Assembly (NCBI RefSeq): GCF_002007645.1
Contig: NZ_CP019791.1
Span: 4,084,593-4,148,592 of the forward strand
DNA from: Anaerohalosphaera lusitana
Lineage (GTDB): Bacteria; Planctomycetota; Phycisphaerae; Sedimentisphaerales; Anaerohalosphaeraceae
Length of the DNA: 64,000 nucleotides
Direction: 5' to 3'
The first letter of the stretch is position 1, and each line of letters starts with the position of its first letter. Below the pieces are notes generated by a model, which did not search any database, was not told the origin of the DNA, and saw only the letters and a list, made by a program, of their open reading frames with translations. The position numbers were made by a program, and so were the translations under genes. Below are positions 60,612 through 64,000 of this stretch, one piece after another.

Positions 60612-62852
60612 CTAATCGGTTTTGGTCGGTTCGCTCTCAACCTTCTCATCATCCTGGTAGGTTAGCAATTCACTGGGTTTTATATCACCGCCCTGATCGA
60701 CAACCTTGCTCTTGACTACGATCATGCCGATCGCAAGCTGCGGATCAGCCTTGAGCGTTTCTTCGAGCGAATATCGCTTCAGCTCGCTTCTCTCGTTATG
60801 GTCCGACCTCGCCAGCACATCATTTGCAAGCTGGACATCCAGAAGTTCCTTAAGCTCATCGCCGCGAAGCTCAACCTCGACATCCGGCTCGATGCCCCAG
60901 TCTTTTCTGCCCTGTTTTTCGATGATATAGCGGTTCTTCACTCGCTGATTCGACGGCAGATGATAATACGCCATAGTATACTTGAGCTGCGAACCCTCGC
61001 CCGAGAAGGGCGTGATGGTCTGAACGCTTCCCTTGCCGTAGGTTCGTTCGCCAACCAGCGTTGCCCGACGGAATTCCTTGTCCTGCAGGGCGCCTGCAAC
61101 GATCTCAGACGCGCTTGCGCTTTGGCCGTTGATCAGAACCACGATAGGATAATCCGGGTGGGTATCGCCTTCCTCGGCCATTTCATAGCTCGGCGGACCC
61201 CATCGCGGCTGACTCTTGACGATCAGTCCCCTGTCCACGAACAGGTCCACAACGTCCGCAGCCGTCGACAGATAACCGCCCGAGTTGAACCGCAGGTCGA
61301 TTATCAGGCCCTTCATGCCCTGCTCTTCGAGATTGTCGAGGATATCACTCAGATCCGTCGCTGTGTTCTCCGTAAATGCTGTCAGCCGTACGTAACCGAT
61401 CTTATTGGCAGGGTCGACCATGTGACGCCATTTCGCTTCGTTGGTCCTCTGCCAGCCGCGAATGGTCGGCACGACTATCCTGCCGCGGGTTATCGTAATT
61501 TCCTCAGTTATCCCGTCTTCTTCGCCTTCATGCTGCACCGTCAGCGTAACTTCAGTACCCGCAGGTCCCGTTATCTTGTCGACCACGCACTGCAGCGTCA
61601 TGTCCTCGGTCGACTCGCCGTTGATCTTAAGGATAAGATCGTTCGCATCAAGACCCGAATTGAAAGCGGGTGTGTCGGGCAGCAGACTGCCGACCTTGAC
61701 CTCGCCGCGATCCTTGGTTATCTGGACACCGATGCCGGTGAAATCCTGTGTCATGCTCTTTTGAAAATCCAGCACCCGCCACGGCCATACCAGTGTTGTA
61801 AACGGGTCAAGCGCTTCCAGCGAAGCCTCGGAAAATTGCGCAATGACAACTTCAGGCGGCAGCTTCAGGGTTTCTTCATTGATGGCAATGACCTGCTCGA
61901 ATATTTCAAGGAACTTATCCCTGCTGACGGCACTTTGGGGATCCGAGATAGATTCCTCGATAGCCTCGATACCGCTGATCCAGGCCTTGGCCTGCTCGTC
62001 CGTAACCTCATAGGCGATCTCTTCAGCGCTTTTGCTGACCACCTCACCCAGCAGCCTGCTCCGCCGCAGGGCCTTTTCCACCATCTCGCCGTAATCGATC
62101 ACGCTGACGTAGTTGAACTCCAGCGCCCGAATCGATTTTTCCAGCATCTGGGCGGTTATACCTTCATGCCGTTCCTCGCTGGTCTCGCAACTGTTGTCCT
62201 TGAGCGAAACCTCGATCATCGCCTTTTCGGTCAGCTTCTCGGCATGCTTTTCGTAATCCTTGTTGTCCTTGTATAAATTGGTCAGCCAGTAGTAACCGTG
62301 CGCATAGGCGTCGACCCAGTTACCCTTAGCTTCCAGTTCGTCTGCTGCTTCCTTGGCACGTTTGACAAGCTTTTTGACGAACGGCATCTCGTAGATATCG
62401 TCCTTTTTGTCCTCGGCCGCATAATCCCGTGCCTTGATCACAGCTACGAAAGCCTCGCTGATCTGATTGGGTTCGCTCGGTATTCCCTCTTCTCTGAATT
62501 TCGCTATTTCGTCAAGCTGCTCCTGATAAGCTTCTTTGCGGCTCTTGGCCCTGTGCTCTTCAATGGTATCATATTGAGATAAAATATTGATAAGTGCTTC
62601 AACATCACCATTGGTGCCGGGCTCACGGCCTGCAAGAACTCGCCTGGCTGCTGCAAAGTCTCCTTCGCATATCTGCTCAGCTACCAGATCCGGAAGCTTC
62701 TGGCCATTCTCAATATCAAGCTGCTGATCGATCTGCTGCCCTTGATTGGCCTCTGCAGATCTGCTTGCAGCATAACCGCACCCTACCAGGCCTGAAACTG
62801 CTGCCAGAGTAACCAGAATTGCAATGCTCAGTCGTTGATTAATAGATTTCAC
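60612..62852 (-). CDS. S41 C-terminal processing peptidase (CtpA/Prc-like) lipoprotein
   Basis: 746 residues from the GTG at 62852, which has GGGG 7 bases upstream and begins a clean lipoprotein signal ending LVGC; ATG 62867 adds five residues. Residues ~40-385 are charged helices with no named domain. A PDZ domain follows (GIGVQITKDRGEVKVGSLLPDTPA...GLDANDLILKING). The S41 core has the second Ser of SASASEIV as nucleophile and the Lys of TYGKGSVQ as general base. It processes or degrades periplasmic proteins from their C-termini. The long N-terminal region resembles the size of Prc/Tsp more than CtpA. Confidence 0.9.
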   Translation of the reverse strand: MKSINQRLSIAILVTLAAVSGLVGCGYAASRSAEANQGQQIDQQLDIENGQKLPDLVAEQICEGDFAAARRVLAGREPGTNGDVEALINILSQYDTIEEHRAKSRKEAYQEQLDEIAKFREEGIPSEPNQISEAFVAVIKARDYAAEDKKDDIYEMPFVKKLVKRAKEAADELEAKGNWVDAYAHGYYWLTNLYKDNKDYEKHAEKLTEKAMIEVSLKDNSCETSEERHEGITAQMLEKSIRALEFNYVSVIDYGEMVEKALRRSRLLGEVVSKSAEEIAYEVTDEQAKAWISGIEAIEESISDPQSAVSRDKFLEIFEQVIAINEETLKLPPEVVIAQFSEASLEALDPFTTLVWPWRVLDFQKSMTQDFTGIGVQITKDRGEVKVGSLLPDTPAFNSGLDANDLILKINGESTEDMTLQCVVDKITGPAGTEVTLTVQHEGEEDGITEEITITRGRIVVPTIRGWQRTNEAKWRHMVDPANKIGYVRLTAFTENTATDLSDILDNLEEQGMKGLIIDLRFNSGGYLSTAADVVDLFVDRGLIVKSQPRWGPPSYEMAEEGDTHPDYPIVVLINGQSASASEIVAGALQDKEFRRATLVGERTYGKGSVQTITPFSGEGSQLKYTMAYYHLPSNQRVKNRYIIEKQGRKDWGIEPDVEVELRGDELKELLDVQLANDVLARSDHNERSELKRYSLEETLKADPQLAIGMIVVKSKVVDQGGDIKPSELLTYQDDEKVESEPTKTD

Positions 62853-63024
62853 TGCTAAACCCCACATAAATTTAGTTTTTGTCGAAATAATGATCTACCG
62901 CATCACTCATAGCGGCAGTTTAAGACACCATTCGACAAAACACCACAATAATACAAAATATGAGCGGCAGAGCCCGCGACAATCCCTGCAAATGCAGAAA
63001 CTGCCACGGACTCGCCCCTCTTAA

Positions 63025-63042
63025 GACCTACCACTGTAGGTC
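63025..63042 (-). terminator. Possible terminator hairpin after fba
   Basis: Perfect 7-base stem GACCTAC-CACT-GTAGGTC, 13 bases past the fba stop, without a good T run. Confidence 0.35.
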
Positions 63043-63054
63043 GATATTACTGAA

Positions 63055-64000
63055 TTACATGCATTCAGCAGCTTTGCCGGCACAACCCAGAACATGAAGT
63101 TTACGCTTAACCATGTCCTTGATCGCTGCACGGCCCGGGCCGAGGTACTTACGCGGATCGAATTCTTCAGGCTTTGTGCTGAATACTTCGCGGATCTTCG
63201 CGGTCAATGCCATACGCAAATCCGTATCGATATTAACCTTACAGATAGCCAGCTTTACTGCCTTGCTGATCGCATCTTCTGGTACGCCGACGGCATCCGG
63301 CATGTTCCCGCCATATTTGTTGATAAGATCCTTAAATTCCTGCGGAACACTGCTGCTGCCGTGCATTACCAGCGGGAAACCAGGAAGTTTTTCATGAACC
63401 TGTTCCAAAACTTCAAAAGCAAGCTTGGGCTCACTCTTGAACTTGTAAGCGCCGTGACTGGTGCCGATAGCGATCGCGAGAGAATCGCAACCGGTCTTTT
63501 CGACAAACTCTACAACCTCATCGGGGTCGGTAAGGTGCTTAGAAACGTCGTCAGCAGCAACACCTACAACGTCTTCCTCGATACCGCCAAGCTGACCAAG
63601 TTCGGCTTCTACCGAAACGCCGTGAGCGTGTGCGTATTCTACTACCTTCTTTGTGATCTCAATGTTTTCTGCAAACGGGCTGTGAGATGCGTCGATCATC
63701 ACAGATGTGAAGCCGTCATCAACGCACTGCTTGCATGTCTCGACCGTATCACCGTGGTCCAGATGCATTGCGATCGGGATGTCCGGATTCTCGGCAACTG
63801 CAGTGTCGATGATCGCCTTGAGGTAGCTCATGCTTGCGTAGGAACGTGCACCGCGAGATATCTGCAGGATCAGCGGAGCCTTTTCTTCGGCTACAGCTTC
63901 CACGATGCCCTGTGTGATCTCCATGTTATTAACGTTGAACGCGCCAACAGCATAGCCATTCTTGTAGGCCATCTCGAACATTTTCTTAGTACCAACTAAT
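63055..64000 (-). CDS. fba: Fructose-bisphosphate aldolase, class II (5' partial)
   Basis: 315 residues visible. The frame stays open to the window edge (LVGTKK before MFEMAYKNG, the usual class II start region), so only a few N-terminal residues are missing. It cleaves fructose-1,6-bisphosphate in glycolysis or forms it in gluconeogenesis. Zinc ligands: His in MHLDHGDT, His in GTSHGAYK, and His in VMHGSSSVP. The catalytic Asp is in HLDHGD, and SVEAELGQLGG carries the Glu. The GTSHGAYKFKSEPKLAFEVLEQV block is of the type found in many bacteria and amitochondriate protists. The C-terminus (CAGKAAECM) is complete. Confidence 0.94.
   Translation of the reverse strand, partial: LVGTKKMFEMAYKNGYAVGAFNVNNMEITQGIVEAVAEEKAPLILQISRGARSYASMSYLKAIIDTAVAENPDIPIAMHLDHGDTVETCKQCVDDGFTSVMIDASHSPFAENIEITKKVVEYAHAHGVSVEAELGQLGGIEEDVVGVAADDVSKHLTDPDEVVEFVEKTGCDSLAIAIGTSHGAYKFKSEPKLAFEVLEQVHEKLPGFPLVMHGSSSVPQEFKDLINKYGGNMPDAVGVPEDAISKAVKLAICKVNIDTDLRMALTAKIREVFSTKPEEFDPRKYLGPGRAAIKDMVKRKLHVLGCAGKAAECM

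Overview
The window looks like chromosome of a planctomycete of the class Phycisphaerae (Sedimentisphaerales-like). This is inferred from gene content rather than a marker gene: DUF1080 and Gfo/Idh/MocA sugar modules, a very large parallel beta-helix protein, dockerin-like EF-hand tails, a secretin with a long helical N-terminus, and a duplicated GroEL around GroES. Gene density is high and GC is moderate. TTG and GTG starts are used in places. I see no rRNA, tRNA, CRISPR array, phage gene or transposase. Two genes are cut by the window edges: the oxidoreductase/DUF1080 fusion at the left and fructose-bisphosphate aldolase at the right.

Layout. 1-5.6 kb: end of a Gfo/Idh/MocA-DUF1080-CBM fusion, a D-lactate dehydrogenase-type enzyme, and a secreted HExxH metallopeptidase-like protein fused to DUF1080. 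5.8-10.6 kb: EamA transporter, CrcB fluoride channel plus DUF190, and an M16 peptidase lipoprotein. Three copies of an ~80 bp palindromic repeat lie between genes in the first 11 kb. 10.8-14.1 kb (minus strand): pyrR-pyrB-pyrC followed by a NYN-domain protein. 14.3-27.6 kb: a subtilase-like protein with an EF-hand pair, convergent with an 11 kb gene for a ~3712-residue beta-helix protein that carries a complete subtilisin domain in its middle. 28.2-34.7 kb: aroA, a secretin with a Gly/Tyr-rich segment, and tsaB. 34.9-40.9 kb: chaperone cluster groEL1-groES-groEL2-dnaJ-grpE plus an FmdB-type zinc ribbon. 41-45.9 kb: transketolase, folC and an outer-membrane beta-barrel. 46-53.6 kb: DUF4405 and DUF4139 proteins, then a TolC/MacA/MacB-type export operon. 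53.6-64 kb (minus strand): polyprenyl synthase, class IV aminotransferase, a LolCDE-like ABC system, lysS, an S41 processing peptidase and fba.

How it fits together. Most genes are housekeeping: pyrimidine, shikimate and folate synthesis, carbon metabolism, protein folding and tRNA charging or modification. The accessory part is about the cell envelope and glycans. There are two DUF1080 proteins, one fused to the oxidoreductase family thought to make its 3-keto substrate. There are two secreted proteins with subtilisin folds and dockerin-like tails. A secretin and two FtsX-type ABC systems serve the diderm envelope. The most unusual item is the giant beta-helix protein with an inhibitor-I9-like prodomain and an intact Asp/His/Ser triad inserted into one of its repeat modules.
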